A DNA stretch of 64,000 nucleotides from CAYRYU01 sp964428355 (GCA_964428355.1 CAYRYU010000026.1:1-64000), one strand, 5' to 3'. Shown: positions 9,026 through 18,795, numbered from the stretch's first letter. Numbers and translations are program-made. The notes: generated by a model not told the origin, from the letters alone.

Positions 9026-10632
9026 TCATTGGGTCCCGAAAGAGGATTTTTTTGCCGCCCGCACCGGGATGAACCCCGAACTGGCCTTGGGAATAGGTTG
9101 GAAGGTTCCGCTTTCGGTCGAGGGATAATCGGCGACCGTGGTTTTCGGCGCCCCGGAGTTTACCGCCGCGGTGGAGTTTACCGCCGCGNNNNNNNNNNNN
9201 NNNNNNNNNNNNNNNNNNNNNNNNNNNNNNNNNNNNNNNNNNNNNNNNNNNNNNNNNNNNNNNNNNNNNNNNNNNNNNNNNNNNNNNNGGAGTTTACCGC
9301 CGCGGTGGAGTTTACCGCCGCGCCTGTTTTCGGTGAAGAAGTGGATTTTCGAGTCCCCGAAGCCTCTGCCTTTCCAGTTGCCTGGGACGATCCCACTTTC
9401 CGGATTGGGATGAAGGTTGCGGTCGGAGAATCCGAAGCCTGGGAGCCGGCTTTTTTCAGGGGAACGAAGGTCTGGGTCGATGCTTTTGTCGTCTTGGCCT
9501 TGGTAGCAGACGATTTCTGAGCCGTTCCCTGGGGGGAATCGGTTTCCCGGGAAATCGTCGGCAAGGCCGGGCTGGTCTTTACCGTAGCAGGCTTCCTTTT
9601 CGCCGGTTGTGCCGGAACCAGAATGTCCGCGGGGGAAAAATCGGAATCCGCTGAATCTCCGATTTCGGGAGGGAGAACAACCCTGGGATCGCTGACCGGA
9701 GGCAGGCTGAGTGCCTGGCCACCCTGGACGTCGGGCACGGGCTGGCCCCCGTCGGCTTTGGGAGCTCCATTCGGAAAGATGAAAGGGATCTCGGCATACC
9801 GGATCCTCTCGCGAAAAGGTTCTGACCGGTACTGCCTCAGGATCTCGTATTGGTTCTGGCCCTCGGGAACGATCATGTCCATGACTGGGGGATCCCCGAA
9901 GGTATCCCAGCCTCCCCCGAAGGCGTTCTTTGTGGCGAAACCCCGAACATCCATGTTGAGCATCCTGTTTGGGGAAACGACCTTGGAAAAGCCCATTACC
10001 AGGATCTGGAATCCCCACTGCGAATAGTTGGTCTTTCCGAGCAGGTCGCGGTGGATCCGGAAGACGATCTTGTCCCGCTGGATCGAGACGTAATCGGGGA
10101 GAATGATGTCCTCGAGGCGGTTCTGGAATTCGAGATCGTCGGTCTTGTCCTTCAGGATGTCGTAAACCTTGAACTGTGAGAGAGGAGTGAGCAGGATGAC
10201 CTTTTCCCATCCCAACCCGCCTGCGAACTGCAGATCCCGGCCGGGAAGAGCCATCTTGTTGCCCGAGTCGGGGCGTCCGTCCATGTCGATGTAGATGTCG
10301 AAGGAGTTGGCCACGAATCCCTGTTCATCGCTCCCATGCGTATCGGGCCATTCGGTCATGATGTATTCGCGCATCTGGATCTCGAACGTGACCGCATCGC
10401 CCTCTTCGTAGGCCCGGAACCTGCGGAGGTCGAAGGTCCCGCGCGGAATGCGTTTGTCGAGAGGATACTGGTAGAATCCGGGGCCCTTGTCGTCTGCCAC
10501 GGGGTCGGAGACGTCGATCAGGGTCCCCGATTCCTCGTAGGAGTTCCCGGGAACCGCACCCTGGGCAATTCCCCCGGAAGCCGTCGCGATGACGAGGACC
10601 GCAATGATGAGGAATGATCTGGAGTTCTTCAT
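9026..10632 (-). CDS. Exported glucodextranase C-terminal-like domain protein, interrupted by scaffold gap
   Basis: Signal peptide (FLIIAVLVIATASGGIAQ) followed by a roughly 250-aa region resembling the C-terminal glucodextranase-type domain: DVSDPVADDKGPG, YQYPLD, FDIYIDMDGRPDSG, then NMDVRGFATKNAFGGGWDTFG. That module is a carbohydrate-binding, surface-associated domain in known enzymes. The rest is a proline/serine/threonine-rich tail with recurring F(V/I)P(L/I/V)(K/R) blocks and a TAAVNS hexapeptide repeat. A 100-N gap falls inside the hexapeptide repeat. Because 100 is not a multiple of 3 the frame breaks artificially; reading resumes after the gap as AAVNSTAAVNSGAPKTT and stops at 9026. 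The start is 4 bp after the upstream lipoprotein gene. No catalytic domain is visible, so it is probably a binding or anchoring protein. Confidence 0.75.
9155..9322 (-). repeat. 18-bp tandem repeat coding for TAAVNS
   Basis: Plus-strand unit GGAGTTTACCGCCGCGGT. Copies are visible at 9155-9172, 9173-9188 (cut by the gap), 9289-9306 and 9307-9322 (shortened). Since 18 is a multiple of 3 the repeat adds six residues per unit without changing frame. The assembler evidently could not resolve the array and placed 100 Ns in it. Confidence 0.95.
9189..9288. other. Assembly gap of 100 N
   Basis: Exactly 100 undetermined bases flanked on both sides by the same 18-bp repeat, so this is a scaffold join within a tandem array and the true size is unknown. 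Confidence 0.99.
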
Positions 10633-10636
10633 GTCT

Positions 10637-11797
10637 TCACTTCACGAGCAGGATGGAATACTGGGAATCTCCGGACTCCTCGTAGGGATCGCGGACCTGG
10701 TTTCCATCCTTGAGGTTGAACGCGTATTTGTGATAGCCCGGGGCGACACCGGTGATCATCAGGGAGTAGACCCCGTCGCCCTTTGTGTCGTCGCCGTGGG
10801 TTCCGTCGTCGTACAACTGCTGGGGTTGCCAGCTCGTGAAGTCAGCCACGACCGTGGGGTTCACCACCTCCTGGAAATCGGACTTCACCAGGATGAACTT
10901 GGCTTCCCCGCCTGCTTTTGCAGTGAGGGTGATGGTGGGAACGTCGTAGATCGAGATGGTCGTCAGGTCAACGGGCACGGCCCGGATGTGGAACGTGGGA
11001 CTCCGGAACACGAGATACTCCTTGGCGTTTCCCTCCATCGAGATCGAGTAGGCCCCGTCGCTGTCACAGTTGATCTTGCGGGAACCCATCTTCGTGCCCA
11101 GGACGACCTCGGAGTAATCAACCCCGATGAGGGCCGATGTGACCTTTCCGCGGGCGATCTTGAGACCCGAGGAGGGGATCGTGAGCTGGGAGTAACCGAT
11201 ACGGTCGGATTCGCGGTGGGGATCCTTCTCTTCGTGTTCCCCGTCCCCGTCGATCCAGATCAGGCTGTAAAGCTGGGATCCGTCGTAGAGGTTCTGGAGG
11301 CGGGTGGTGTAGATTCCGTCCCCGGCGAACTTGTCGTTGTGGGTCCCGTCATCGTAGAGATCGACGGTCTGGGTTGCCCATTTGGGGTTGATGCTCTTGA
11401 TCTTGAAGGCGGTCGCTTTCGGATAGTCGACTATAGTGGCGATCCATTTTCCCTCCCCCACGATCTTCTCCGTCAGCTTGATATCGCCGAGGGCCGTGGT
11501 CTGCTCCACGTAGGCATCGGCCCAGATGAAATCGACGTCGTAGTAAAGACCCCGAAAGACGAGGAGGTAGCGCCCCGATTTGGTGAACTCGAGCTTGAAC
11601 TCGCCTTTCTCGTTTACCCAAGCGTAGATGTCGGGATTCCCTGCAACCGTGACCTTCGATCCCGTGGGAACGAGGCCCGGAGGCGGGACGAGTTTTCCCG
11701 TAACCGTCGCGACCGGGATGACCAGCTTCTCCTGAATGCAGCCGTGGGAAAAGAGTATCGCCAGGCCGAGGAGGAGAATCGGAATTTTCCTGTTCAT
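10637..11797 (-). CDS. Lipoprotein with choice-of-anchor-X and CBM48/E-set-like modules
   Basis: 386 aa; lipoprotein signal with lipobox FSHGC. An N-terminal carboxypeptidase-regulatory-like beta module (TVTGKLVPPPG, NEKGEFKLEF) is followed by two DDGTH motifs: DDGTHNDKFAGDGIYT (choice-of-anchor-X type) and DDGTHGDDTKGDGVYS. The C-terminal 80 residues (FTSWQPQQLYDDGTH, PGYHKYAFNLKDGN, VRDPYEE) look like the AMPK/isoamylase N-terminal E-set that binds alpha-glucans. It lies 9 bp after an SLH-porin and 4 bp before the glucodextranase-like protein, so these three form a tight operon. Binding of storage or environmental glucan at the outer membrane is an inference. Confidence 0.8.
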   Translation of the reverse strand: MNRKIPILLLGLAILFSHGCIQEKLVIPVATVTGKLVPPPGLVPTGSKVTVAGNPDIYAWVNEKGEFKLEFTKSGRYLLVFRGLYYDVDFIWADAYVEQTTALGDIKLTEKIVGEGKWIATIVDYPKATAFKIKSINPKWATQTVDLYDDGTHNDKFAGDGIYTTRLQNLYDGSQLYSLIWIDGDGEHEEKDPHRESDRIGYSQLTIPSSGLKIARGKVTSALIGVDYSEVVLGTKMGSRKINCDSDGAYSISMEGNAKEYLVFRSPTFHIRAVPVDLTTISIYDVPTITLTAKAGGEAKFILVKSDFQEVVNPTVVADFTSWQPQQLYDDGTHGDDTKGDGVYSLMITGVAPGYHKYAFNLKDGNQVRDPYEESGDSQYSILLVK

Positions 11798-11806
11798 ATC
11801 GTCGTC

Positions 11807-14164
11807 CTAGAAGTTGGTCTTCGCTTCGAACATGAGCATCTTGTTGGTGCCTATGTTGACCCAGTCGCGGCCGTTGTCCGTGCTGGTGACCGCCCAACGC
11901 CAGTCGTCGGGATAGTCGTAGCCGAACTTCAGCTTTATCGTGGCGTCCTTCGTGATGTCGTAGATCAGCTCCCCGTAGATGTTCTCGCGGTCGAGATCGT
12001 CCTTGGTGCCGTCCTTGTAGTCGATGATTCCTCGGGAGTACAAGGCCTTTCCGCGGAACTTGTCGGTGAAGTTCTTCTTCAGTTCACCCAGGATGGCGTT
12101 GGCGAGGCTCGACTTGGTCGCATCCGAGCGGTTCTCGAAATCGACATGCTGCACGCCGCCGGTGAGGCTGAAAGTCGGGGTCAGGTTGTAGGTCGATTCC
12201 CCGATGTAGTCGATCCGGATGTTCTCCTGGGGAGCGTTGGCCCACTTGACCTGGTGCTCGACGCTTCCCTTCGCGAACACGCGGGGGTTGATGTTCGAGT
12301 TGACCTCGAAGTAGCCCACCCGTTCGTTGTATTTGTAGGTGACTCCGTTCACGGTGTCGAGGGAGTCGTGGTCGGTTCCGACCTTGATTTTTCCCAGGGC
12401 GCTGACGGAATCGTTGAGCTTGAGTTTCAGCTCGGCGGTGTTGCAGATCCAGCCGCCTTCGTGGGGAAGGGCGTCGAGTTTCTGCTCGAAATCGTATTTG
12501 AGCGTGGTGCTGTCCGTGAAATCGGAAAGGAGCTGGAAGGTGAACTTCCGCCCGGAGTATCCGTCGGTTTCCTGGGGGGCATTGGGATCGACTTCCCAGG
12601 TCTTGCTCAGGTAGGTTGCTTCCATCGAGAGGTTCTTCGCGATGGAGAGGAGCTTGTTCCCGAAATCGTAGTTGGCGGAGAAACGGGTGAGCTTCTCCCC
12701 CCAGAACCCGCTGTGCTTGTAGTTGTCCTTGAATACCGGTGCGTAGGGGTAGTTGGAGGAGTCGTCCTCGTCTCCGATGTCGTAGGCCCAGATGGGAGAC
12801 ATGTGCGCCCGGAACTCCCGGCCGAAATCGTAGTGCTTGGCGGTTCCCGTGAAACCGCCATTCTGAAGGCTGACATCGAACTTGGTCGCCTCGTCCCCGA
12901 GGTTCCGGCTCTTCCCGTCGCGGGTGTCCTTGTGGTAATCGGTCGAGGTGAGGAACTCGGCGGTGGCCTGGATCTTCCCCGCCCGCTCCGTGGTGTAACT
13001 CACGTCCGCGCCCCGGACGGTATTGGAATTCCCCCGGATGACGTAGTCGTTGATCTTCTCGGCGAAGGTCGTTCCAACAGAAAGCGCATCCGGACTGAAC
13101 TTCGAGGGAAGTTTCCAGACCAGGCGACCGGCGAACATCTCGGTGGGGTCGTCGTTCTTCAAACCGCCGCCCTTGGAACCCATCTTTCCGGAAAGGCCAC
13201 GGGCAAGGTCGGTCTTGTAAACGGATCCCTGGTAGTTGAGATCGCGGTCGGTACCGGAAAACTCGACGCCCTGGTAGGGCCAGACGACTTCGGAGTCTTC
13301 CGAAACCATGTTGAGGGGATCGTTGATTCCGTTGATCGATTCGTAAGCGAACACCCTGACCTTCATCGACTTGGCGTTGCTGATGAAATGGATCTTGTTG
13401 GACTGGGTGTACCTGTCGTTGGTGATCTTGGTCACGTAATCATCGATGTTGTCGAACGGGTTTGCGCCGGAGGTTTTCCCGTAATCGTTGTAGACGACCT
13501 TGTTCCAGGTCCGGCCTGAGATGTAACCGTTCAACTCGAAGAATGCTTCGATCTTTTCCCCGAGGGGTTTTCCGGTGAACCTGATGAAGATCTCCTGAAA
13601 CATGTACTGCAGTCCGGGCTTGTCGAAATCCTCACTGCCCCAGAATCCCTGGTGACAGGTGGGCGGATCGAAGATCATCTGACTGCGTCCGCGATAGAAG
13701 CCACTTACCTTGACCTTGGGAAGGGCTTCCTCGAGGGTCTTCAGTTTTCCTTCGGAATCGGTCATCCGGCGTTCGAGGGTGTCGACGCGCACACCGAGAA
13801 GACCCAGCTCGTCCTTGAACTCCTTGGTCAACCTTCCGAGAGAAGCCCGCTCCGCTTCAGTCGACTCGTCGAGCGCGGCCTTCTTCTCCTCGATCCGGCG
13901 CATCATCCGGGCAAGGATCAGGGCGACGTCGTACCGCGTGATGACCTTGCGGCCCTTGAAGGTCCCGTCGGGGTAGCCTTCCATGTATCCCTGTTTGATC
14001 AGGAAATCGACGTCCTTGAACGCCCAATGATCTTTCGGAAGGTCCTGGAAAGCGGGCTGTTGGCCCGACTGGGGCTGGGATTGCTGGGCCGAGGCCTGGA
14101 AGCCGGCAAGCAGGAATAGCACAAGCATTGCCCGGAACAACGTCCAGAAAGAGCCGCGGTTCAC
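11807..14164 (-). CDS. SLH-domain outer-membrane porin (copy 1)
   Basis: About 785 aa. The preferred start is GTG at 14164, preceded by AAAGAGG; a GTG seven codons upstream (14185) is also in frame. Signal peptide (AMLVLFLLAGFQASAQ), then one SLH module (DLPKDHWAFKDVDFL...GYPDGTFKGRKVITRYD), then a heptad coiled coil (about residues 85-125, EEKKAALDESTEAERASL), then a long beta-barrel with many Tyr/Phe-rich strands ending in AKTNF, the terminal Phe expected for an outer-membrane barrel. This order (SLH, coiled coil, barrel) is that of cyanobacterial Som/OprB-like and Negativicutes porins that bind peptidoglycan or its polymers. Paralogous to the next gene. Confidence 0.87.
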   Translation of the reverse strand: MNRGSFWTLFRAMLVLFLLAGFQASAQQSQPQSGQQPAFQDLPKDHWAFKDVDFLIKQGYMEGYPDGTFKGRKVITRYDVALILARMMRRIEEKKAALDESTEAERASLGRLTKEFKDELGLLGVRVDTLERRMTDSEGKLKTLEEALPKVKVSGFYRGRSQMIFDPPTCHQGFWGSEDFDKPGLQYMFQEIFIRFTGKPLGEKIEAFFELNGYISGRTWNKVVYNDYGKTSGANPFDNIDDYVTKITNDRYTQSNKIHFISNAKSMKVRVFAYESINGINDPLNMVSEDSEVVWPYQGVEFSGTDRDLNYQGSVYKTDLARGLSGKMGSKGGGLKNDDPTEMFAGRLVWKLPSKFSPDALSVGTTFAEKINDYVIRGNSNTVRGADVSYTTERAGKIQATAEFLTSTDYHKDTRDGKSRNLGDEATKFDVSLQNGGFTGTAKHYDFGREFRAHMSPIWAYDIGDEDDSSNYPYAPVFKDNYKHSGFWGEKLTRFSANYDFGNKLLSIAKNLSMEATYLSKTWEVDPNAPQETDGYSGRKFTFQLLSDFTDSTTLKYDFEQKLDALPHEGGWICNTAELKLKLNDSVSALGKIKVGTDHDSLDTVNGVTYKYNERVGYFEVNSNINPRVFAKGSVEHQVKWANAPQENIRIDYIGESTYNLTPTFSLTGGVQHVDFENRSDATKSSLANAILGELKKNFTDKFRGKALYSRGIIDYKDGTKDDLDRENIYGELIYDITKDATIKLKFGYDYPDDWRWAVTSTDNGRDWVNIGTNKMLMFEAKTNF

Positions 14165-14310
14165 GATCGTTTGCCTCTTTATCACCGGTTTACTCTTGAC
14201 TGGGATGAGAATCCACCTTCCTTATCGGCAGATCCTTCCGAAACTTTTACGGAGAATGACCCGATGCGATTGAACACCCAATCGCCAGGGAGACAATCGG
14301 GAAAGGTCCA

Positions 14311-16614
14311 TCAGAAGTTGGTGCGGGCCTCGAAAATCAGCATCTTCTGGGTATGGATATCCTTCTCTTCCCTTCCGTTCTCGACACTGGTGATGTCCCA
14401 CCTGTCGTCGAAGGGATAGTCGTAACCGAACTTCAGCTTCACGCTCGAATCCTTGCTCACGTCGTAGATGAGTTCCCCGAATATGTTCTCCCGGTCGATC
14501 GTCTTTCTCTTTTTCGTCTTGTACTCGATCAGTCCCCTGGTGTAGAAAGCCTTCCCTCGGAATTTTTCGGAGAAGTTCCGCTTGAGCTCTCCCAGGATGG
14601 CATTGGCCAGACTCGAATTGTCGGCATCCCCGCGGTCCTCGAAATCGACGTGCTGGACACCCCCGGTGAGGCTGGTCAAGGGATTGATGTTGTAGGTCGA
14701 TTCCCCGATGTAGTCGATCCTGATGTTCTGCAAGGGAGCGCTCGTCCACCGGGCCTGGTGCTCGACGCTTCCCTTGGCGGACAGCCTTGGATTGACCTCG
14801 GCGTTCAGCTCCAGATAGCCGGTCCGGTCGTTCCTATGCCAGGTTTTCCCTTGGAGCGTATGTATCTCGTCGCGGTCGTCCGACCACATGAACCTGGCCT
14901 TCGTTCCCACGGAATTGCCCAGTTTCACATCCAGCTCGACCGTGTGCTTGAGAGTACCTTCCTCATCGGGAAGTGCATCGAGCTTGTTCTCCAGATCGTA
15001 TTTCAACGTGCTGCTGTCGGTGAAATCGGACAGGAACTGGTATGTGAACTTCCGACCGGAGTATCCGTCGGTCGCCTGGGGATTGTAGGGATCCACCTCC
15101 CATGTTTTGCTCAGGTATGTCACCTCCATGGATACGTTGCGTGCCATCCGGGTGAGTGTCTCCCCGAACTCGTAGGCCGCGGAGAAGCGGGTCAGCTTTT
15201 CCCCCCAGAACCCCTCGTGTTTGTAGTTGTCGAGGAACACCGGATCGAATGGATAGTCGCTCATGACATCCTCCTCCCCGATGTCGTAGGCCCAGATCGG
15301 AGCCATCCGCGCCCGGAAATCACGTCCGAAATCGTAGTGTTTGAAGGTGCCGGTGAAACCGTCTTTCTGGACCGACACGTCGCAGAGCATCCCCTGGTCT
15401 TTCAGGTTCACGGGCTTTTCCTCCTCGTAGAATTCTTCGTCTTCGGCAGGGACCTCCTCCTCGTCGTAGATCGATTCATGGGTCAGCTTGTGATGATCGG
15501 TCGAGGTCAAAAACTCGAGATCCGCCTGGATCTTGCCCGCACGCTCGGTCGAGTAGCTGAGGTCGACCCCGCGTACCGTGTTGGAGTTCCCGCGAACCGT
15601 GTAATCAGCGATCTTTTCGGCATACGAGGTTCCGAGAGTCAGTGAGTCGGGGCTGAATTTCGCGGGGAGTTTCCAGACGAGGCGCCCTACAGCCATCTCG
15701 CTCTTGTCGGTGTAGCCTGCCCGCAGGTCGTTGTTGTAAACGCCACCCTGGTAGCTCAGGCCCCCGTCGGTTCCCTGAAACTCCACACCGTTGTGGGGAT
15801 CCACGACATCGGCATCCTCGGTGAAGATGTTCATCGGATCCGTCAGTTCGGTCACGTTCTCGTTCGCGAAAACCCTGACCTGGAGCGAGCGGGCGTTGCT
15901 CACGAAGTGGACCTTGTTCATCTGCAGATACCGGTCGGCGGAAACCTGGTAGAGATAGTCGTCGACGTTGTCGAAGGGGTTCGTCCCGGAGGGTTTCCCC
16001 GAATCGCTGTATTGGAGTGCATTCCAGGACCGTCCCTTGATGTAGCCGTAGATCTCGCCGAACACCTCTATCCGCTCGCCAAGAGGTTTTCCGGTGAACC
16101 GGACGTAGGCCTGGTTGTAAAGAGTCTGCAGGCCCGGCTTGAGGAATGACGTCTGGGAGCCGGTCTCGTCGCGCTGGACGGATACGGGTTCGATGATGAA
16201 CTGGCCGGTCGACCGGAGGTACCCGGATATTCGTGTCTTTGGAAGGGCGGTCTCGGTTCCCTCGAGCCGTTTTTCCATGTCGACCGCCCGCTTTTCCAAC
16301 GTGTCGACCCTGACTCCGAGCATCGAAAGCTCATCGCGGAACTCGGCGACGAGGCGCGAGATCGCGGCCTTTTCCTCTTCGGTCGCCTTGTCGTCCCCCG
16401 CCTTCTTTTCGTCGAGCCTGCGCAGGATCCGGGCAAGGGTGAGAGCCAGATCATACCGGGTCAGGATCCGGCGGCCGGCGAAAGCCCCGTCGGATTGGAT
16501 CTTCCAGTAACCGGCCTTCACAAGGAAATCCACATCGCCGAACGCCCAGTGGTCCCTGGGAATATCCTGGAACGGGGAACTCTGGCACCATCCGAAGGAA
16601 GGCGCCATCAGCAT
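14311..16614 (-). CDS. SLH-domain outer-membrane porin (copy 2)
   Basis: 767 aa from the ATG at 16614, with the same layout as copy 1 and clear identity throughout: SLH (DIPRDHWAFGDVDFLVKAGY), coiled coil (RRLDEKKAGDDKATEEEK), barrel, terminal ARTNF. An acidic insert (YDEEEVPAEDEEFYEEEKP, about residue 385) is absent from copy 1. The annotated start leaves a stunted signal peptide (MLMAPSFGWCQSS); the same frame upstream encodes a proper hydrophobic core (PPVLILAVLL) and bases alignable with the 5' end of copy 1, but no ATG, GTG or TTG. The start may be non-standard or the sequence may carry an error. Separated by 146 bp from copy 1. Confidence 0.85.
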   Translation of the reverse strand: MLMAPSFGWCQSSPFQDIPRDHWAFGDVDFLVKAGYWKIQSDGAFAGRRILTRYDLALTLARILRRLDEKKAGDDKATEEEKAAISRLVAEFRDELSMLGVRVDTLEKRAVDMEKRLEGTETALPKTRISGYLRSTGQFIIEPVSVQRDETGSQTSFLKPGLQTLYNQAYVRFTGKPLGERIEVFGEIYGYIKGRSWNALQYSDSGKPSGTNPFDNVDDYLYQVSADRYLQMNKVHFVSNARSLQVRVFANENVTELTDPMNIFTEDADVVDPHNGVEFQGTDGGLSYQGGVYNNDLRAGYTDKSEMAVGRLVWKLPAKFSPDSLTLGTSYAEKIADYTVRGNSNTVRGVDLSYSTERAGKIQADLEFLTSTDHHKLTHESIYDEEEVPAEDEEFYEEEKPVNLKDQGMLCDVSVQKDGFTGTFKHYDFGRDFRARMAPIWAYDIGEEDVMSDYPFDPVFLDNYKHEGFWGEKLTRFSAAYEFGETLTRMARNVSMEVTYLSKTWEVDPYNPQATDGYSGRKFTYQFLSDFTDSSTLKYDLENKLDALPDEEGTLKHTVELDVKLGNSVGTKARFMWSDDRDEIHTLQGKTWHRNDRTGYLELNAEVNPRLSAKGSVEHQARWTSAPLQNIRIDYIGESTYNINPLTSLTGGVQHVDFEDRGDADNSSLANAILGELKRNFSEKFRGKAFYTRGLIEYKTKKRKTIDRENIFGELIYDVSKDSSVKLKFGYDYPFDDRWDITSVENGREEKDIHTQKMLIFEARTNF

Positions 16615-16800
16615 GAGAAGAACCGCCAGAATCAGGACAGGCGGCCCTGGAGGGGTTCGATTCGTTTGCCTTATTATTCTTCTCTCTGGGGAAAATTGGA
16701 ATGACCCACACGAAATATCGGCAAACGGGTATCGATGGGTTAAATCACCTCTCCCGGAAAACAGGAGGGGAGAAGGAACCTATGGCCTGAGGAAGGGTTT

Positions 16801-18744
16801 TCAGCGACTGATAATTCTGGCCAGACCTTCCGGGTGGAGATTGGACTCGAGATTCCTTACAAGGGCGGAGTTTCCGTTGATCCTTCCGTTCCTCACCGGG
16901 ACATCGGGGTTTCCGGCGAACCTGGTTTCGAAGGTGAAATCCGGGTCGCACGGTATCTCCCTGAATCCATCCAGATCGAGCCGGAACGGCTTGATCAGCT
17001 CGTTTCTTCTCGCAAGCAACCGCTCCACGGCAACCTTCTGGACGAAGGAAGGCCAACCGCTCTCGGAAAAACAGCGCTCGAGATCGAATCGGCTGAAACT
17101 GGAAATCCTCGCGGCCATCCACCGGGCATCGGCCCAGGTACAATGTTTCCATACCCTTGGCAGGAAGAAAGGTCGCATCTTGAAGGAGATGCGGTTGGCT
17201 CTGTTTTCTATGAACGATTTGGGGAAGGAGTTGAGCTCGCCCGAACACCGGAACTTGCCCAGGGAGTATCCGAGGTCGCTCTGGAACTCGACGAAACGAT
17301 CGAAAGCCCTGGTCTCGCGATTGAACAACATGGCCGTCCGACAGTTGTTTTCCTTCATGTCGATGTTGTTGATCCAGGCGTTGAACACGAGCGAACCACG
17401 ATGCACCCGGTCGATCAGGGCTTTCCCGGAATTCAACGGAACATCCCCCAGGCACTTGACGGCGGGGCAGAAAAAGGACAACTGGCACTCCCGGAATTTC
17501 ACGTAGTTGGCCCCGATGAACTCCGCCCCGATCGATTCACGCTCCGCAAAAGCCTTGTCAACGACTCCGGTTCCAAGAATCGCACCGTCGGAACCTTTGA
17601 GAACTGGTTCCGGAAGCAGGAAACGTCCCGGGTGGTAGGAGTTTCCCCTTTTCAGGATACGGTCACAAACCTGGGCGAAGGTGTGAACGACGTCGGGCCC
17701 CCTCTTCGAGGGTGGGGCGAGAACGAGGATCGTTTCGCCGGGCCCGGAATAGAGCTTGATATCGGTGCATGAGGCCCCCAGATCGATGTAGAGCCGGGAA
17801 AGAGCCACATCGGTGTGAATCTCCGGCCCCCATTTCATCTGCCATTTCAAGCCGAACCGGTCGAAAGTCGGGAGTTTCGGGTTGCCAAAATTCACACGCC
17901 TGTCCAGGATGGTCGTGATTTTCTCGGAAAAATCGGCCGGAGACGGGGAAAGCGGGAGTTCGGTACAGAACAGGACCCTCTTCGAAAACCCGAAATCGAA
18001 GCGTTCGAGTTTGGGGTTCTGGAGCCGGACCAGGGTTTTCATTTCCTCCAGGAACGCGTCGTAGCGATTTCCGGGAGGGGTTTCCACGATGGTCGGATGG
18101 TCTTTCGCGGGTTGGAGCCGGGAAACCTGAATTGGGCTCAGCCTGGCCAATTCGTCTTTTCCGATGGGTCCCCGGCCTTCTGGAGCATACAGCTCCGCCG
18201 CTTCCAGACCTGCGGGACCGTCTCCCAGCTTCTCTTCGGGATTGGCAGGATTGGGGACATTGAGTATGAGCGGCCCGCCGAAGTAATGGAAAATTCTCGT
18301 GAAATAGTCCTCGAATCGTCCCGGGTGAGCCTCTCCTATCGCGTCAAGACAGTTGAAATGCTGTCGCTGGATCTGGATGAACCGCCGCATCTGATCGGGA
18401 GTCGCGGCTGCCTTCCCGAGCTCGGCCGACAACTTCTGACCGGCGGAAATGATCTCATCGAAAGACCGCATTCCCGGGTTCCGGGCGATCTTTTCGGGAG
18501 AACCGGGGTTCTGTTCTTTCAGGAACTGCTCGAACCGCGTTCGTTCCTCGGAAACCTCCGCGAGGAACTCGGCGATCACTTCCGGAGAAAGCGGTCGCAA
18601 CTGGTAGTCCGCGGTCTTCCTTCCCAGGGCCGGCCCCGGACTTCCGTCGCAGAACGCGCAAACCAGGAGGACAAAGACAGTGAAGAGGGCCGAAACCCTG
18701 ACGGCCTTTAACAAAAGCTTCCCACAGTTCCGCTTTTCCAGCAT
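16801..18744 (-). CDS. Exported protein with kinase-like WINN-D motif
   Basis: About 647 aa from the ATG at 18744 (AAGGGG 8 bp upstream); a start 16 codons earlier (18792) is less likely. A hydrophobic segment (VSALFTVFVLLVCAFC) makes it secreted or membrane-anchored. The C-terminal half contains DRVHRGSLVFNAWINNIDMK followed by ENNCRT, resembling the catalytic HxD/N...D-x-K/R-H-x-x-N region of HipA-like and aminoglycoside phosphotransferase-like kinases (F-x-x-W-I-x-N-x-D-x-K-x-x-N). Upstream, GAILGTGVVDKAFAERE could be the ATP-binding part. Kinase activity outside the cytoplasm would be odd, so this assignment is tentative. It is the first gene of the long minus-strand run. Confidence 0.6.
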   Translation of the reverse strand: MLEKRNCGKLLLKAVRVSALFTVFVLLVCAFCDGSPGPALGRKTADYQLRPLSPEVIAEFLAEVSEERTRFEQFLKEQNPGSPEKIARNPGMRSFDEIISAGQKLSAELGKAAATPDQMRRFIQIQRQHFNCLDAIGEAHPGRFEDYFTRIFHYFGGPLILNVPNPANPEEKLGDGPAGLEAAELYAPEGRGPIGKDELARLSPIQVSRLQPAKDHPTIVETPPGNRYDAFLEEMKTLVRLQNPKLERFDFGFSKRVLFCTELPLSPSPADFSEKITTILDRRVNFGNPKLPTFDRFGLKWQMKWGPEIHTDVALSRLYIDLGASCTDIKLYSGPGETILVLAPPSKRGPDVVHTFAQVCDRILKRGNSYHPGRFLLPEPVLKGSDGAILGTGVVDKAFAERESIGAEFIGANYVKFRECQLSFFCPAVKCLGDVPLNSGKALIDRVHRGSLVFNAWINNIDMKENNCRTAMLFNRETRAFDRFVEFQSDLGYSLGKFRCSGELNSFPKSFIENRANRISFKMRPFFLPRVWKHCTWADARWMAARISSFSRFDLERCFSESGWPSFVQKVAVERLLARRNELIKPFRLDLDGFREIPCDPDFTFETRFAGNPDVPVRNGRINGNSALVRNLESNLHPEGLARIISR

Positions 18745-18795
18745 CTTCAAACCCCTTGATGAAATCAGGCACCGAGGAAAGAGACCTTGCACCCA

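Noticed and set aside
7785..9128. 447-codon plus-strand open frame over the PorV-like gene
   Set aside because: Shadow of a real barrel gene; no domain and no ribosome binding site.
9155..9322. CRISPR array
   Set aside because: 18-bp units without spacers, in frame with a coding sequence; it is a tandem peptide repeat.
10589..13519. Very long open frame (976 codons) on the plus strand
   Set aside because: It is antisense to the lipoprotein and first SLH-porin, which have signal peptides, domains and terminal barrel strands. High GC and biased codon use on the minus strand keep this frame open. It has no Shine-Dalgarno and no domain.
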